Shown here: piece after piece, positions 35,533-46,779 of the stretch | Position numbering within the stretch: the stretch's first letter is position 1 | Layout of the letters: each line of letters begins with the position of its first letter | Origin: BJHQ01 sp964654285 | GTDB taxonomy: Bacteria; Planctomycetota; UBA11346 | Direction of reading: 5' to 3' | Assembly: GCA_964654285.1 (NCBI GenBank) | Contig: CAZZJC010000028.1 | Span: 7,591-71,590, forward strand | Length of the DNA: 64,000 nt | The notes under the pieces: model-generated | The model's database searches: none | What the model was told of the DNA's origin: nothing | Seen by the model: the letters and a program-made list of their open reading frames with translations, nothing else | Made by a program: the position numbers and the translations under genes

Positions 35533-36849
35533 ATGTCCAGCACCTGTCTTTCCTTCGGCTCGCGCGCGGCCCATCGGGCCTGGCTGGCGGCGCAGGCGCG
35601 CCTGCCGGCGGGTTTCCGTTGCGGCGCGACGCGGTTCGGCTTCACGCCGTTCGAGGTCGCCAAGCCGGCGCGCATGACGGTGACGGTGATCGCACTCGAC
35701 CGGCCGACGGATGCCTTCGCGGCGATGTTCACCCGCAACGCGTTCCCGGGGGCGCCGATCATCGTCGGCCGCAAGCGGCTGGCCGAGCCGCACCTGGGTG
35801 CGGTGGTGGTCAACAACAAGATCTCCAACGTCTGCGCCCCGGGCGGGGTCGAGACGTCCGAACGCATCTGCGCGGCGGCGGCGAAATGCCTGGGGATCGC
35901 GGCGAACGAGGTGCTGCCGTCGTCGACCGGGGTGATCGGGTGGCGGCTGCCGGAGGACGCGATCATCGCCAATCTGCCGGCGGCGGTGGCGACGTTGCAG
36001 GCGGAATCTATCCTGCCAGCCGCAGAGGGCATCGTCACCACCGATCTCTATCCCAAGATCCGCCGGGCTGATCTGGCCGGCGGATCGATCGTCGGCATCG
36101 CCAAGGGCGCGGGCATGATCGAGCCGAACCTGGCGACCATGCTGGTCTACCTGCTCACCGATCTCGACCTCGGGCGCGACGATCTGCGCGCGGCGCTGGC
36201 GGCGGCGGTCGATGGCAGCTTCAACTGCATGTCGATCGACAGCGACACCAGCACCTCGGACACCGTGGCGCTGCTCAGCTCGCGCCGGGTGCCGTGTCCG
36301 GATCCTGCCGCATTTTCCCTGGCATTGGCGCAGGTCTGTGCCGACCTGGCCGAGGATGTCGCGCGCAACGGCGAGGGCGTGCATCACGTCATCCGGGCGG
36401 TGGTCGCGGGCGCGCCCGACCGCGATTGCGCGCGGGCGATCGGGAAGTCGGTGGTGAATTCGCCGCTCTTCCAGTGCGCGGTGTGCGGGAACGATCCCAA
36501 CGTCGGGCGGCTGGTGTGCGCGATCGGCAAGGAGATCGGCCGCAACCGGCCCGGCCTCGATGTCTCGCGCATGCGCCTGACCCTGGGCGGGCGCACCATC
36601 TTCGCCGACGGCGCGTTCCGCCTCGATCCCGACGCGGAGGGCGCGCTCGTCGCCCACCTGAAGGGAGCCGAACTGTACGCCAGCGGCGCGCCCAAGGACG
36701 GCGTCTTCACCCCGCCGATCGACTACCCGCCGCATGAGCGCGCGGTCGAGGTCGGTATCGACCTGGGCCTCGGCCCGACCGCCTGCACCGTGGTCGGAAC
36801 CGATCGTTCGCACGAATACATCAGCGAAAACGCAGATTACCGTTCGTAG
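35533..36849 (+). CDS. argJ: Bifunctional ornithine/amino-acid N-acetyltransferase
   Basis: 438 residues. ArgJ transfers the acetyl group of N-acetylornithine to glutamate (and in bifunctional forms uses acetyl-CoA), recycling acetyl in arginine biosynthesis. The self-processing site that creates the alpha and beta chains is NLATMLVYL with nucleophile T202, preceded by the GIAKGAGMIEPN motif. Substrate motifs NSPLFQCAVCGNDPN and the C-terminal ISENADYRS are typical. The ATG at 35533 is used because the longer frame runs through the tRNA. The N-terminal ~45 residues differ from common ArgJ, so it may belong to a divergent subgroup. Confidence 0.93.
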   Translation: MSSTCLSFGSRAAHRAWLAAQARLPAGFRCGATRFGFTPFEVAKPARMTVTVIALDRPTDAFAAMFTRNAFPGAPIIVGRKRLAEPHLGAVVVNNKISNVCAPGGVETSERICAAAAKCLGIAANEVLPSSTGVIGWRLPEDAIIANLPAAVATLQAESILPAAEGIVTTDLYPKIRRADLAGGSIVGIAKGAGMIEPNLATMLVYLLTDLDLGRDDLRAALAAAVDGSFNCMSIDSDTSTSDTVALLSSRRVPCPDPAAFSLALAQVCADLAEDVARNGEGVHHVIRAVVAGAPDRDCARAIGKSVVNSPLFQCAVCGNDPNVGRLVCAIGKEIGRNRPGLDVSRMRLTLGGRTIFADGAFRLDPDAEGALVAHLKGAELYASGAPKDGVFTPPIDYPPHERAVEVGIDLGLGPTACTVVGTDRSHEYISENADYRS

Positions 36850-36867
36850 ATCCGCCGGAGCCCGCCC

Positions 36868-37221
36868 ATGCCGTTCACCTCCCGCGATCTCGAAGACCTC
36901 CGGCAGGAGGTCGCCCGCTTCGCGGCCGAACGCGACTGGGACCAGTTCCATTCCACCCGCAACCTGCTCCTGGCGGTGATCAGCGAAATCGGAGAAGCGG
37001 CCGAGATCGTGCGCTGGTCCGGCGACCGCGACCCGGCGGTGCCGCCCGACAAGACCGAGGCCTGGGCGGACGAGCTCGCCGATGTGATGATCCTGCTCGT
37101 CCGCCTGGCCGACCGCAGCGGAGTCGATCTCACCACCGCCTGCGCGCGCAAGCTGGACAAGGCACGGGCGAAGTACCCGGTCGACCGCTTCAAGGGGTCG
37201 AGCCGGAAATACGACGAATAG
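36868..37221 (+). CDS. MazG-like nucleotide pyrophosphohydrolase
   Basis: 117 residues. An all-alpha NTP pyrophosphatase with the Mg-binding pattern EIGEAAE...DELADV, close to DCTPP1/MazG-like dCTP pyrophosphatases that hydrolyse (d)NTPs to monophosphates and clean up modified dCTP. It begins 18 bases after argJ on the same strand. Nearby C-terminal YPVDRFKGSSRKYDE is characteristic of the subgroup. Confidence 0.9.
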   Translation: MPFTSRDLEDLRQEVARFAAERDWDQFHSTRNLLLAVISEIGEAAEIVRWSGDRDPAVPPDKTEAWADELADVMILLVRLADRSGVDLTTACARKLDKARAKYPVDRFKGSSRKYDE

Positions 37222-37227
37222 CCGCGC

Positions 37228-39624
<2,397 letters not shown>

Positions 39625-39644
39625 GGCGGCAACGCGACCGTCGT

Positions 39645-40502
39645 TCAGCGTCTGGTCGTCGGCGCGGCCGGATCCGGCGCGGCCTTGCGGTCGAGTTCGG
39701 CGCTGCGACCCAGGTGCAGGCGCCAGTCGGACAGATTGGCGGCCAGGCAGTCGATGATGCGCAGCAGGTCGGTGCCATCGCCGAGCGGCTTGACGCAGGC
39801 CGCCATCGCCCCGGCCCGGTAGAGCGGATGCGCGGACTGGGTCGACTGGTCGTACCACACCGCCACCCGGATCCACGGCCGGTGATCGATGATGTCGGCG
39901 ATCAGGCCGCCGTCGGCGACCTCGGGCAGGGCGGCATCGAGCAGGATGAGCGGTGCATGGCACTCCTTCACCTTGGCGATGGCTGCTGCGGCCGAATCGA
40001 CCGCGCAGGTCTGGAAACCGGCCTGGGTCAGCACGCCGACGAGCGGAGCCGGAGCCGGGGATGCGATGACGATCTCGCCATCGAATCCGCCCGGGGCGCG
40101 ATCCGGGCGGCCGAAGACCCCGGCGGAGCGCAGTTCATCGACGACATTCTTCAGGACGAACGGTTTTATGAAGAAGAACTCGGCCAGGTGCGCGAAGGCC
40201 CGTTTGGCGGAACCGTAGTCGTCCAGCGCCGTGGTCATCGCCACCCGCGACTCCGCCCCGGGCAGGATGCCGGCTTCGCGTTCCAGCCGGCGGATGCGCT
40301 CCAGGCAGGCGAAGCCATCGAGGTCGGGCATCATGATGTCGAGGCAGATGAGGTCGTAGGTGCGGTGCCGCAGCAGCAGCGAGGTCACCGCCGCGAGCGC
40401 ATCCCAGCCGCTCGCAGCCTCGTCGATGCGTCCGTGCGACGACAGGGCGCGGTTCAGCAGCATCCGGCAGGTGGAGTCGTCATCGACGATGAGGGCGCGC
40501 AT
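39645..40502 (-). CDS. Tandem receiver-domain protein
   Basis: 285 residues. The first receiver (1-125) is complete: acidic DDD at 7-9, phosphoacceptor in LICLDIMMPDLDG and KP motif IKPF. The second (about 145-265) is degenerate; it keeps an Asp in LILLDAALPEVADGG and KPLG. No output domain, so it probably relays or buffers phosphate in the chemotaxis locus. The ATG at 40502 was chosen over a TTG 33 bases upstream because it opens the first receiver strand. Confidence 0.82.
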   Translation of the reverse strand: MRALIVDDDSTCRMLLNRALSSHGRIDEAASGWDALAAVTSLLLRHRTYDLICLDIMMPDLDGFACLERIRRLEREAGILPGAESRVAMTTALDDYGSAKRAFAHLAEFFFIKPFVLKNVVDELRSAGVFGRPDRAPGGFDGEIVIASPAPAPLVGVLTQAGFQTCAVDSAAAAIAKVKECHAPLILLDAALPEVADGGLIADIIDHRPWIRVAVWYDQSTQSAHPLYRAGAMAACVKPLGDGTDLLRIIDCLAANLSDWRLHLGRSAELDRKAAPDPAAPTTRR

Positions 40503-40644
40503 GGGAATGGGTCCGTGGGTTTCAGGGCATTTCAAGACGGCGGAAGGTCGAGGCTGGCAAAGGAGGGTACGAGAAGGTAAAAGAGGGCGTCAGAGGATGG
40601 AGTATGCCTCTGGATCAAGGATTCGGCCAGGGGCGGAAGCATGG

Positions 40645-41682
40645 TCATTCCGTCTCGCGCCGGAACCGGTTGGATATGTGGTCGGCGATGACGTCGATCG
40701 GCAGCACCTGCTGCGCCGCGCCGAGATCGATCGCGGCCTTGGGCATGCCCCAGACCACGCTGGTGGCCTCGTCCTGGGCGATGGTGCAGGCCCCGGCGCT
40801 GCGCATGGCCTTCAACCCATCGGCGCCGTCCTGGCCCATGCCGGTCAGCAGCACTCCGACCGCGTTGGCGCCGGCGGCGTGGGCGACGGAGTGGAAGAGC
40901 ACGTCGACCGCCGGTTTCTGGAAATGCACCGGCGGGCCGTCGCGCAGGCGCAGCAGGTACTTCGCCCCGCTGCGCTCGACCACCAGGTGCTTGCCGCCGG
41001 GCGCAAGGAAGGCGAGACCGGGCAGCAGTTCCTCTCCGCCTTGCGCCTCGGCGACGCGCATCGCGCTCTGCTGGTCCAGGCGGTGGGCGAAGCTGGCGGT
41101 GAACAGCGGCGGCATGTGCTGGGCGATCACCGTGCCCGGAGTGTCGCCGGGCAGACGGGTGAACACCTGCAGGATGGCCTCGGTGCCGCCGGTCGAGGCG
41201 CCGATCGCGAGCATCTTCGCGGTGGTACGCCGGAGCACCGGCGGCTTGTCGACCGGGCCGCTGCGCCTGGTCGCCGGGCGGCGCGGCAGCAGCTTGGCGC
41301 GCGAGGCCGCATGCAGGGTGCGGCCCAGGACCGGCCCCAGCTCAGCCACGCTGTAGGCCGAACCCGGCTTGCAGATCACATCGACGGCGCCGAGTTCGAG
41401 CGCGCGCATGGCCTCCTCGCTCCCGCGCGGGGTCAGCGACGAGATCACCACCACCGGGGTCGGCCGGTGCTGCATGAGGAAACCCAGGAACGTCAGCCCG
41501 TCCATGCGCGGCATCTCCACATCCAGGGTGATCACGTCGGGCGCCTGCTCGACGATCAGCTCGCGCGCCTGGTACGGATCCGCCGCCGCGCCGACGACCT
41601 GCATGCCCGGGATGCGCGTGATGGCATCCGTGAGCACCCGGCGCACCACCGCGCTGTCGTCGACGATGAGGACGCGGATCAC
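40645..41682 (-). CDS. cheB: Chemotaxis glutamate methylesterase/glutamine deamidase
   Basis: 345 residues. Receiver domain with D54 phosphoacceptor, then the methylesterase domain with catalytic serine in GASTGGTEA, His in AQHMPP and Asp in GMGQDGADG. CheB removes methyl groups placed by CheR on the receptors and resets the signal. Its start overlaps the cheX stop by four bases. Confidence 0.96.
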   Translation of the reverse strand: MIRVLIVDDSAVVRRVLTDAITRIPGMQVVGAAADPYQARELIVEQAPDVITLDVEMPRMDGLTFLGFLMQHRPTPVVVISSLTPRGSEEAMRALELGAVDVICKPGSAYSVAELGPVLGRTLHAASRAKLLPRRPATRRSGPVDKPPVLRRTTAKMLAIGASTGGTEAILQVFTRLPGDTPGTVIAQHMPPLFTASFAHRLDQQSAMRVAEAQGGEELLPGLAFLAPGGKHLVVERSGAKYLLRLRDGPPVHFQKPAVDVLFHSVAHAAGANAVGVLLTGMGQDGADGLKAMRSAGACTIAQDEATSVVWGMPKAAIDLGAAQQVLPIDVIADHISNRFRRETE

Positions 41683-42194
41683 CCCGGCATCCCCCGCGCC
41701 GACCCGCCCCGGCTCAGGCGATCGGTGCCGCTGGTGCCGCCAGAGCTGGTGGTGGTCAGGCCTCCTTCCTCGACCACCGCGACCGCAATCTGCCCCTCGG
41801 CCAGATCAAGGCAGATGGCGGTTCCGGTATCGGGATCGGGGAAGCGGTCCGGCGGGACGAGGGCCGGCGGCGACAGGCTGGCCTTGTAGACCCCGACGAT
41901 CATCGGCAGCAGGTTGCCGGCGATGACATTGGCGAGTTCCTTGAGCGCCTCGTCGGCGTCGTCCTCGCTGACCGCTTCGTCCGGCGGGATCCCGAGCATG
42001 TTGCGGGCGAGTTCGCTGCTCAGCCCCGGCCCGACCGCGATGACGATGCGCCCCTGGCAGGCGCCGGCATAGGCGACCTCGATCACGCGTTCACGCTGGT
42101 CGGCGGGGATGGGTTCCGCCATCCCCATCGGGGTGAGGAATCCCAGGTTGCCGACGATCTCGGCCACCGTGGTCAGGCAGGCGTCGCGATCCAT
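41679..42194 (-). CDS. CheX/CheC-type chemotaxis phosphatase
   Basis: 171 residues. The phosphatase signature ExxN occurs as ELANVIAGNLLP (about 95-106), in a CheC/CheX-like fold. Members dephosphorylate CheY-P; one motif rather than two suggests the CheX type. A C-terminal Gly/Ser-rich tail is extra. Overlaps cheB and follows the CheY gene by one base. Confidence 0.8.
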   Translation of the reverse strand: MDRDACLTTVAEIVGNLGFLTPMGMAEPIPADQRERVIEVAYAGACQGRIVIAVGPGLSSELARNMLGIPPDEAVSEDDADEALKELANVIAGNLLPMIVGVYKASLSPPALVPPDRFPDPDTGTAICLDLAEGQIAVAVVEEGGLTTTSSGGTSGTDRLSRGGSARGMPG

Positions 42195-42195
42195 G

Positions 42196-42618
42196 TCAGC
42201 CCCCTCCGACCTGCGAAAGCCGCCCGACCGCAGCGATGAGCTCCTCCGGCCGGAACGGCTTGTGGATGAAATCCGCGCCCAGTCCGCGCAGGCTGCGGAT
42301 GCGGGCGGGGGACGACTCGGTCGACACGACCACCACCTTGGTCGCGCTCAGCCGGGGATCGGAACGCAGGGCGTTGAGGAACTGCTCGCCGTCCATCACC
42401 GGCATGTTGATGTCGAGCAGGACCAGATCGAAACCGCCGCCGCCGAGCTTGAAGAGCGCCTCGCGCCCGTTGCCGGCCGCGTCGATGCGGACGACCGGCA
42501 GGCCGGACAGGGTGACGGCGCGCGAGATCATCGAACGCATGACCCGGTTGTCGTCGACGACCAGGACGGCGTGGCTGCCGGGGCCGGGCTGGCCCGTGGG
42601 TGGAGGAAGCGGGTTCAC
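42196..42618 (-). CDS. CheY-like single-domain response regulator
   Basis: 140 residues, one receiver domain with a Pro/Gly-rich N-terminal extension of 15 residues. Acidic VVDDN at about 20-24, phosphoacceptor D69 (LLDINMPVMDG), Thr/Ser switch in VVVSTESSP and KPFRPEEL. It probably acts as the motor-directed CheY of this system. Its start overlaps the cheD stop. Confidence 0.9.
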   Translation of the reverse strand: MNPLPPPTGQPGPGSHAVLVVDDNRVMRSMISRAVTLSGLPVVRIDAAGNGREALFKLGGGGFDLVLLDINMPVMDGEQFLNALRSDPRLSATKVVVVSTESSPARIRSLRGLGADFIHKPFRPEELIAAVGRLSQVGGG

Positions 42619-43115
42619 AGGATCTGCCTCCTACCGGCGGAATCGATCGCGACCTGGCCGCTGGCCACGTCGAGCGTCATGGTGCGCGGCTGGGTGCCGC
42701 CAGTGTCCTCGCCTGCCACCAGCACCCCCGCCTGCCAGAGCACCTTGCGCAGCACGGTGATGTTCTGCTTGGCGATGTTGAAGATGTCGTTGGCGATCGA
42801 GGTCACGTTCGCCGCCCCGGCGACGCAGATCCGGAGCCGCCGGCGTTCTGCCCCGGCCTTGACCGCAGCCTCGATCACCAGCCCCAGGCTGAGATCGACG
42901 AACAGCGCCGGCTGCTGCCGCGCGCGATCGGGGCTCTTCGTCGACAGCGGAAGCTGCGCGTGGATCATCGCCCCGACCTTCGTGTACTGGTCGTGCACCG
43001 CGATGCCCAGGCAGCTGCCGAGCGCATGGGTGATGATGATGCCAGACCCGGAACGGGCGACGAGGCCGCCGATGCCGATGACCGAGCGCGGATCGGTGGC
43101 GGTGTCAGCGGGCAT
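42615..43115 (-). CDS. cheD: Chemoreceptor glutamine deamidase
   Basis: 166 residues. CheD fold with catalytic Cys in ALGSCLGIAVHD and His in GAMIHAQLPLS. It deamidates receptor glutamines and is regulated by CheC/CheX in many bacteria; a CheX-type gene lies two genes downstream. Confidence 0.92.
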   Translation of the reverse strand: MPADTATDPRSVIGIGGLVARSGSGIIITHALGSCLGIAVHDQYTKVGAMIHAQLPLSTKSPDRARQQPALFVDLSLGLVIEAAVKAGAERRRLRICVAGAANVTSIANDIFNIAKQNITVLRKVLWQAGVLVAGEDTGGTQPRTMTLDVASGQVAIDSAGRRQIL

Positions 43116-43154
43116 GGCTTGGCAGCGCGGGCTTGAGCCGGCATCGGGTGGTTT

Positions 43155-43293
43155 GTAGCGCCGGCTTCAGCCGGCAGCGAGAGACGTCTGCATCCGATTG
43201 AGGCGACATTACCGCGATCGCGGCGGGCTGAAGCCCGCCGTCCGTGCCGGCTGAAGCCGGCGCTACGGAAAAGCCGGCTGAAGCCGGTGCTAC
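43155..43293. repeat. REP family B element inside the chemotaxis locus
   Basis: AGCGCCGGCTTCAGCCGGC (43157-43175), CGGCGGGCTGAAGCCCGCCG (43221-43240), GCCGGCTGAAGCCGGCGCTA (about 43246-43265) and AAGCCGGCTGAAGCCGGTGC (43271-43290). It fills most of the cheR-cheD gap of 191 bases and may lower transcription of the downstream half of the locus. Confidence 0.8.
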
Positions 43294-43306
43294 GGGAAAG
43301 CGGGAC

Positions 43307-44107
43307 TCAGCGGACATACGCGGCCGGGATGATCGGGGTCAGGCGGTGGCTGATGGATGACAAGGATTCGGCATGGCCCACGTAGAGGGTGCCGCCGGGG
43401 ACGAGCAGGCCGACGAGGCGGTCGACCAGGCGCTGCTGCGTGTCGCGATCGAAGTAGATCATCACGTTGCGGCAGAAGATGACATCGAACGGACCGCGCA
43501 TCGGCCAGTCCTCCATGAGGTTGAGGCGGGCGAAATGGACCAGCCGGCGCAGGCGCGCGGCGACGGAATATACCTTGGGAACCGTGCGTTCCGCCACCTC
43601 CAGGGCGAGCTGGCGGTCCTGCGCCCCGAGCGCGGCGATGCGCTCCTCGCCATAGAGTCCGGCCTCGGCCCGGGCGAGGGCGCGGGTCGAGATGTCGGTC
43701 GCCAGGACGGCCACGTCCCAGCGTTCGATCTCGGGCAGGGCGCGCACCAGGGTGAGGGCGATCGTCCAGGGTTCCTCGCCGGTGGCGGCGGCGGCGCACC
43801 AGATCCTGAGCCTGGGATGCGGATCCCTCGCCCGCCGGGCGGCCAGCGCCGGCAGGACGCGCTGTTCGAGGTCGGTGAAGTGCGCCGGTTCTCGCAACCA
43901 GGCCGTATGGTTGGTGGTGAGCAGATCGAGCATCACCACCTGCTCGGCCGGATCCGCCGTCACCCGCCTGGCGTATTCCTTGAGATCGCAACCGAGCTGG
44001 CGCAGGCGCTTGCCCAGCCTGGCCTCGACCATCGCCTGCTTGCCCTGACCGAGGGCGATGCCGGCGAGATCGTAGGCCAGGTCCATGATGGTCTGGGTGG
44101 GCGTCAT
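43307..44107 (-). CDS. cheR: Chemotaxis protein methyltransferase
   Basis: 266 residues. CheR N-terminal helical domain, then the SAM-binding domain with WCAAAATGEEPWT, LATDIS and the IFCRNVMIYFD motif. It methylates glutamates on the receptor encoded just upstream. Ends before a REP element. Confidence 0.96.
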   Translation of the reverse strand: MTPTQTIMDLAYDLAGIALGQGKQAMVEARLGKRLRQLGCDLKEYARRVTADPAEQVVMLDLLTTNHTAWLREPAHFTDLEQRVLPALAARRARDPHPRLRIWCAAAATGEEPWTIALTLVRALPEIERWDVAVLATDISTRALARAEAGLYGEERIAALGAQDRQLALEVAERTVPKVYSVAARLRRLVHFARLNLMEDWPMRGPFDVIFCRNVMIYFDRDTQQRLVDRLVGLLVPGGTLYVGHAESLSSISHRLTPIIPAAYVR

Positions 44108-44138
44108 GCGGGGCGGTCATCCATTTCGCCGCGGCGGC

Positions 44139-46166
44139 TCAGAACTTGCCCAGGGTGTCCGCGTTCTTCCCTTCCTGGTCGAAGGGGATGGCCTTGGCGC
44201 CTTCGCTGGGGCCATGCTGCGGCAGGTTGTGGCCGGTGGCGGCCTTGGCCGGCACGCGCTCGGCGGTCAGGGTCTTGGGCCGGGCCGCGATCTTGGTGGC
44301 GGTAGGCGCATGACCGGGAGTCCGATGCTGGGATTGCGCATGCAGGTTCTGGGCCGCGTGATCGACCTGGCGGATCATCGATTCGAGTTCGACCACCAGG
44401 CCGCTCAGGGTCTGGGCCTGGGCGCTCATCTCCTCGCCGACGGCGGAGTTCTCCTCCGCGGCTGCAGCGTTGGCCTGGGTCACCTGGTCCATCTGGCGCA
44501 CCGCGGTCGACACCTGGTCGATGCCCTGGGCGATCTCCTTGGCGCTGGCCGCGACCTCGCCGGCAAGATCGTTCACCTTCTTCGACGCGACCGTCATCTC
44601 GCCCACCACCTGGGTCACGTTCTTCGACAGGTTGACCCCATTTTCGGCGCTCTTGACGCTCTGTTCGATCAGGGTGCTGGTGTTGCGGGCCGCCTCGCCG
44701 GCGCGCTGGGCGAGGTTGCGCACCTCTTCCGCCACCACGGCGAATCCCTTGCCGGCATCGCCGGCGCGGGCGGCCTCGACCGCAGCGTTCAGGGCGAGGA
44801 GATTGGTCTGGAAGGCGATCTCGTCGATGGTCTTGACGATCTTCGCGGTCTGGTCGGCGTTGCCCTTGATCTCGGCGATGGCCTTGGCGAGTTCGTCCAT
44901 CGCGCTCGCGCCGCGTTCACCGGCCTGGCGCGCCTGGGCGGCGACGCTGTTGGCGCTGTCGGCGCTGGCGGCGGACTGCTTCACCAGGCTGGACATCTCC
45001 TCCAGGCTGGCCGAGGTCTCCTCCAGCGCGGCGGCGTTCTTGCTGGTGCCGTCGGCCAGGGTCTGGGCCCCGCCGGCGACCTGTTCCGACGCCGACGCCG
45101 TCTGCCCGGCGCAGGCCGACATGTCGGTGATGATGCGGACCAGGCTCTTCATGATGCCGCTGGTGATGAGCCAGGCGAGGACGGCACCCAGGGCCAGCAC
45201 CGCCCCGAGGCCGATGATCAGGACAAGCGAGGCGGTGGACAGCAGGCCGCTGGTCTCCTCGGCGGACTTCTCGGTGGCTTCGATGTTGAACTTGGCCGCC
45301 TTCTGCGCCGCCGCGACGACCGCCTCGGCGGCGTCGCCGCGCTCCTGGTTGAGGACCAGCATCTCACGCTGGTTGCTCAGGACGGCCTCGGCGGTCTCCT
45401 TGTAGTGCTTGGCCGCGGCAGCGGTGCGGGCGAGCTGGGTCTTGTTGCGTTCCAGTCGCGTGACAGCAAGGATCGCACTGATCTTTTCCTGGATGGCTGC
45501 AAAGTTCGGCAGCACCTTCTCGAAGACCTGCGGGTTGTTCTCGGCGTCGCTGCGCCAGGCCGCGATGCGGATATCGTTGCCCAGGTCGATCACCTCGTTG
45601 GCCAGTTCGATCTTGTGGCGGCGTTCCTCCAGGGCCTGGGGCGTGACCGAACCATCGGCCGCCCGAGTCAGCTCCTGCTTGAAGGTCGAATCCTGCTCCT
45701 TGATGAAGGCTGTGATGCTTTCGTTGAATTCCGCAGCGGCGAGTCCGCGCTTCTTGAGCTCGGCGGCGATCTCGGCCTTGTTGGTCTTGGTCTTCCCGAG
45801 CAGATCCTTGTATTTCGCCACGGCCTTCAGGCCGGCATCGGCGCTCTCGCCCAGTTTCGCCAGGTGCTGCTTCTTCGCCAGCTCGACCGCCTTGGCCAGG
45901 TGGGCTTCGACCTCGGCGAGCTTCTTCTCGCCTTCTTCACGCATCTTCTCGTTGTCCGACATGGTGTAGCCGCGGATGGCGTACATGGTCTCCAATGCGG
46001 CGCGTTCCACTTCGTTGGCGACGGTGACCGCCGGCACCTGCTTGTTCTCGAGGTTGGAGGCGGCGTGGGATCCAAGGAACATCGCGTAGACCGCGATGCC
46101 GCCGAGGATGAGGGCCAGGACCAGGATGGATCCGAAGCCGAGGGTGATCTTGGTGCCGATTTTCAT
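44139..46166 (-). CDS. Methyl-accepting chemotaxis protein
   Basis: 675 residues. Membrane helix 1 at about 8-29, periplasmic all-helical sensor region (about 30-305) without PAS/Cache motifs, helix 2 at about 309-335, then a HAMP-like linker and signalling domain with the hairpin EIAFQTNLLALNAAVEAARA and the FAVVAEEVRNLAQRA segment. The C-terminal ~60 residues are Pro/Ala/His-rich and lack an NWETF-type tether. It is the only receptor in the window and sits between cheW and cheR, so it is likely the main input of this array. Ligand unknown. Confidence 0.95.
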   Translation of the reverse strand: MKIGTKITLGFGSILVLALILGGIAVYAMFLGSHAASNLENKQVPAVTVANEVERAALETMYAIRGYTMSDNEKMREEGEKKLAEVEAHLAKAVELAKKQHLAKLGESADAGLKAVAKYKDLLGKTKTNKAEIAAELKKRGLAAAEFNESITAFIKEQDSTFKQELTRAADGSVTPQALEERRHKIELANEVIDLGNDIRIAAWRSDAENNPQVFEKVLPNFAAIQEKISAILAVTRLERNKTQLARTAAAAKHYKETAEAVLSNQREMLVLNQERGDAAEAVVAAAQKAAKFNIEATEKSAEETSGLLSTASLVLIIGLGAVLALGAVLAWLITSGIMKSLVRIITDMSACAGQTASASEQVAGGAQTLADGTSKNAAALEETSASLEEMSSLVKQSAASADSANSVAAQARQAGERGASAMDELAKAIAEIKGNADQTAKIVKTIDEIAFQTNLLALNAAVEAARAGDAGKGFAVVAEEVRNLAQRAGEAARNTSTLIEQSVKSAENGVNLSKNVTQVVGEMTVASKKVNDLAGEVAASAKEIAQGIDQVSTAVRQMDQVTQANAAAAEENSAVGEEMSAQAQTLSGLVVELESMIRQVDHAAQNLHAQSQHRTPGHAPTATKIAARPKTLTAERVPAKAATGHNLPQHGPSEGAKAIPFDQEGKNADTLGKF

Positions 46167-46223
46167 GACGAGTCTCCGGGAAGGCGGGGTTGCTTGGGTG
46201 GGGTTGAAGGGATGGCGGATCGA

Positions 46224-46724
46224 TCAGACGACTTCGAGGACCTTGGGCAGGTTGAGCAGGATGCGGATCCGGCCCTGGTTCTTGCCCAGGGCCTGGACCA
46301 TCGAGGCGTCGATGTTGAGCCCGTAGCTGGGCGGCGGTTCGGTGTCGCTGGCGCTGAACGCCGCGACCTCCTTGACCCGGTCGACGGCGAGGCCGATCAG
46401 GCCCTTGGGCCCGCCTTCGACCACCAGGATGACGTTGTGCGGATGCGCCTCGGTCGCCGGCATGCTGAAGCGCGCGCGCATGCTGATCACCGAGATGACC
46501 TTGCCGCGCAGGTTGATGACGCCGAGCATCACGCCCGGACTGCCCGGCATCGGGGTGATCGGCAGCATGCCGATGATCTCGCGCACCGACAGGATCTCGA
46601 CGCCGTATTCCTCGTTCCCGACCTGGAAGGTCAGGTAGGTGCCGGCGACGACCTTGGCCGTGGCATTCGCTGCGGTGGGGGCAGAGGCGGGAGCAGGAAC
46701 GGGCGCAACGGCGGTCTGGCTCAT
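46224..46724 (-). CDS. cheW: Chemotaxis coupling protein
   Basis: 166 residues with AAAGG before the ATG. A single CheW SH3-like domain (GNEEYGVEILSVREII, GVINLRGKVISV, GLAVDRVKEV) with a Pro/Ala N-terminal extension. It links the receptor to CheA. Confidence 0.95.
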   Translation of the reverse strand: MSQTAVAPVPAPASAPTAANATAKVVAGTYLTFQVGNEEYGVEILSVREIIGMLPITPMPGSPGVMLGVINLRGKVISVISMRARFSMPATEAHPHNVILVVEGGPKGLIGLAVDRVKEVAAFSASDTEPPPSYGLNIDASMVQALGKNQGRIRILLNLPKVLEVV

Positions 46725-46779
46725 GGTGGACCTTTCTGGGGTTGGTATTGCGGCGGAAAAACAGGGACGAAGGGCGGGA